From: Fimbriiglobus sp043785105
GTDB lineage: Bacteria > Planctomycetota > Planctomycetia > Gemmatales > Gemmataceae
Assembly: GCA_043785105.1 (NCBI GenBank)
Contig: JAYVXO010000072.1
Span: forward strand, 1-64,000
Direction: 5' to 3'
DNA: 64,000 nucleotides
The position numbers and the translations under genes were made by a program. Below are positions 62,408-64,000 of this stretch, in pieces. Position 1 is the stretch's first letter. The number at the start of each line of letters is the position of its first letter. The notes beneath the pieces are model-generated. The model was not told the DNA's origin and did no database searches. It was given only the letters and a program-made list of their open reading frames with translations.

Positions 62408-64000
62408 CTAACATAACGCTTCGTTGGAACTCGCACCCAGATACACGATGCCGGTGTGCGGAACTTCCATTGTTGTGACCCGTTCGATGGCCCGCTTCAA
62501 CAGCGGCATTCGGGTTTCGCGGTACAGCGTGCAAAGTAACACGGCATCAGACCGGCGCACGATTTCGATCGAATCGGCGACAGTTAATAACGAATGGCCG
62601 TGCAGGATTAAACAATCAAAGTTCTCGCGCAACTTCGATAGCAGCATTTCAAGTTTGCCGCCGATGGTGGCTTGGCGGGCTTCGTCGGACCAATTTCCCG
62701 CCGGCAGGAACGACAGCCCGTTGGGTAGCACGATTTGTGACCCTCGGGGGTCCACTTCGCCGCGTAGAATTTCGCAAACCCCGACGACATTCGGTACACC
62801 GGCAAACGGATGCAGCGACGGGTTGCGGAGGTCGAAGTCGATCAGCAACGTCTTAAATCCCGCCAGCGACAAGCTGACGGCAAGGCCGAACGCGGTGAAC
62901 GCTTTGCCTTCATCGGCCAGCGGGCTGGTCACGGCAATCGTACTGACACCGCGACTGAGCCAGGTTTGGGCGACGTGCGACCGAAGCTTCTCGATGGCCT
63001 CGTTGACGTCGGCCCGTTTGAGGGGATCGCGGATCGTCGCGGCGTCCGGTTGCCACGGAACGATGCCCACAACCGGCGTGGTCCCGACCGACTTCAACTC
63101 CGTCAGCGACGACACTTTTCGGGCGCGGGTTTCGTAGGCGACCACGCCCAACCCGATCAGGGCAAAGCCGAGGAGGGCCGCTGCGATCGTGCCCATGAGT
63201 TGCTTCTTGGCGTCTTTCTGGGAGGGTGAGGACGCATCTTGCAGTTTGCGAACCCGTGGCGGCGCTTGCAGTTCAAAATCGAGACCGATGAGTTGCGTGG
63301 TGATGCGGCGGTACATGTCGTCGTGCATCAGCAAGTCGGTTTTTTCCGGATCGACGAGCGGCAGTTTTTCTTCCAACGATTTCGCGTCCGGTGGCATTTG
63401 CGCAAGCTCTTTGCGGGCCTCGTCGAACATCGTCTTGGCCACCCGTTGGCTTTCGTAAAGGAGGCGCAACTCCCGTTCGGTGGCGTCGAGAACTTTGGCA
63501 ATCTGATTGCTTTGATCCCGGCTTCGTCCGCCTTCAAGTTGGGACGCTTTTTCGGTCTTCAGCTTCACCGCTTCCGCGTCCAATTGGTCCGCTTCGATCC
63601 GTTTCCGCTGAATGGCTTCCGACGACGGGTCGCGCACCACGCCGCGCATGTACTCGTAATCCCGGCGTTTTTTGCCGGCTTCCGTTAGCTTGGCGATCAC
63701 ATCCCCGTCCCGTTCGGCGGCGGCGAGAGCTTCCACCGAGGGGGCAACGGGTTTCGCGTCGTTGAGTTGCTTCTTGAGTGTTTCGATGTCGGCCAACTTC
63801 TCTCGAATCACGATCGGAAACTTCACCAAATCCAACTCGTATTGGGACATCCGTGCTACGAAGGTCGAAAACCGTGCCTTCTTCACTGCGTCGGAGTCGG
63901 CAATGGCAATGACGGCGGCTCCGATGGCGGCGGGGGGTATCGGTAAGATTCCGCCCACTTGCTTAACGGCTTCCACGGTCGGCGGCGGCAGGTTCGCCGG
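62408..64000 (-). CDS. Wzc-like chain-length/BY-kinase protein, partial
   Basis: Open frame enters from the right edge; at least 530 residues are visible. There is a long coiled-coil region (about KLADIETLKKQLNDAK through to LLYESQRVAKTM), one membrane helix (MGTIAAALLGFALIGLGVVA), and a C-terminal P-loop-like domain with SPLADEGKAFTAFGLAVSL and LLIDFDLRNPSLHP. The Walker A would be GEGKS/T in bacterial tyrosine kinases; here it is DEGKAF, lacking the Ser/Thr, and no Tyr-rich tail is seen. It probably regulates exopolysaccharide chain length without kinase activity. The N-terminal Wzz domain lies beyond the window. Confidence 0.85.
   Translation of the reverse strand, partial: PANLPPPTVEAVKQVGGILPIPPAAIGAAVIAIADSDAVKKARFSTFVARMSQYELDLVKFPIVIREKLADIETLKKQLNDAKPVAPSVEALAAAERDGDVIAKLTEAGKKRRDYEYMRGVVRDPSSEAIQRKRIEADQLDAEAVKLKTEKASQLEGGRSRDQSNQIAKVLDATERELRLLYESQRVAKTMFDEARKELAQMPPDAKSLEEKLPLVDPEKTDLLMHDDMYRRITTQLIGLDFELQAPPRVRKLQDASSPSQKDAKKQLMGTIAAALLGFALIGLGVVAYETRARKVSSLTELKSVGTTPVVGIVPWQPDAATIRDPLKRADVNEAIEKLRSHVAQTWLSRGVSTIAVTSPLADEGKAFTAFGLAVSLSLAGFKTLLIDFDLRNPSLHPFAGVPNVVGVCEILRGEVDPRGSQIVLPNGLSFLPAGNWSDEARQATIGGKLEMLLSKLRENFDCLILHGHSLLTVADSIEIVRRSDAVLLCTLYRETRMPLLKRAIERVTTMEVPHTGIVYLGASSNEALC

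Overview
The window looks like a chromosome segment of a planctomycete, most likely close to Gemmata (Gemmataceae). This is inferred from gene content, not from a marker gene. The signs are paired DUF1549/DUF1501 and DUF1592/DUF1552 genes with CxxCH motifs and twin-arginine signals, a giant secreted protein starting with a 'PLEDRTAPA' motif, an ECF sigma factor overlapping a serine/threonine kinase with a beta-helix tail, PEP-CTERM/EpsI genes, moderately high GC, and many intergenic palindromic repeats. No rRNA, tRNA or CRISPR array was seen.

Region 1 (0.5-17.5 kb) is a plus-strand respiratory complex I operon, nuoA-B-C-D-E-F-G-H-I-J-K-L-M, with no nuoN at the locus. It is interrupted at its gene junctions by accessory modules: a GxxExxY (PD-(D/E)XK-like) gene inside palindromic repeats (C/D), a VapD-type gene (D/E), a DUF433/DUF5615 toxin-antitoxin-like pair (E/F), and a lipoprotein gene plus a REP-like repeat array (F/G). 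Hairpins lie between B/C, H/I and I/J. NuoJ, NuoK and NuoM carry long extra soluble segments not normal for these subunits.

Region 2 (17.7-29.2 kb) is mixed: a YkgJ-type cysteine-cluster protein, an S46 dipeptidyl peptidase, an orphan protein, lexA with a visible promoter and palindromic operator, trpD, a multi-pass membrane protein, a DUF1549/DUF1553 and DUF1501 pair, and a DUF4058 protein. Region 3 (29.3-38.2 kb) is a Gld-like ABC operon: ATPase, permease, GldG-like protein, and a 1432-residue protein built from about eight DUF4340-like units.

Region 4 (38.3-50.7 kb) has a small membrane protein, a PEP-CTERM protein, a 1624-residue multi-PAS hybrid histidine kinase and a DUF4385 protein. 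A decayed patch follows (45.7-49.3 kb): a formylglycine-enzyme-like fragment, a frameshifted lipoprotein gene, and a kinase/beta-helix gene that has lost its catalytic loop and is frameshifted. The adjoining ECF sigma factor and a secreted protein are intact. Region 5 (51-64 kb) has a 1381-residue beta-helix/FG-GAP surface protein, a DUF1080 protein, a DUF1592-family/DUF1552 pair, and an exopolysaccharide/exosortase cluster (sugar transferase, EpsI-like protein, Wzc-like protein running off the right edge).

The most notable pattern is a set of inverted-repeat elements sharing the tip TTCACCAC/GTGGTGAA, at least seven full or partial copies of one family and two of another. One copy encloses the GxxExxY gene. 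The GTGGTGAA tip contains the Shine-Dalgarno core GGTGA. The arrangement suggests a nuclease-linked REP/MITE-like system that inserts between operon genes; this is a hypothesis from one window.
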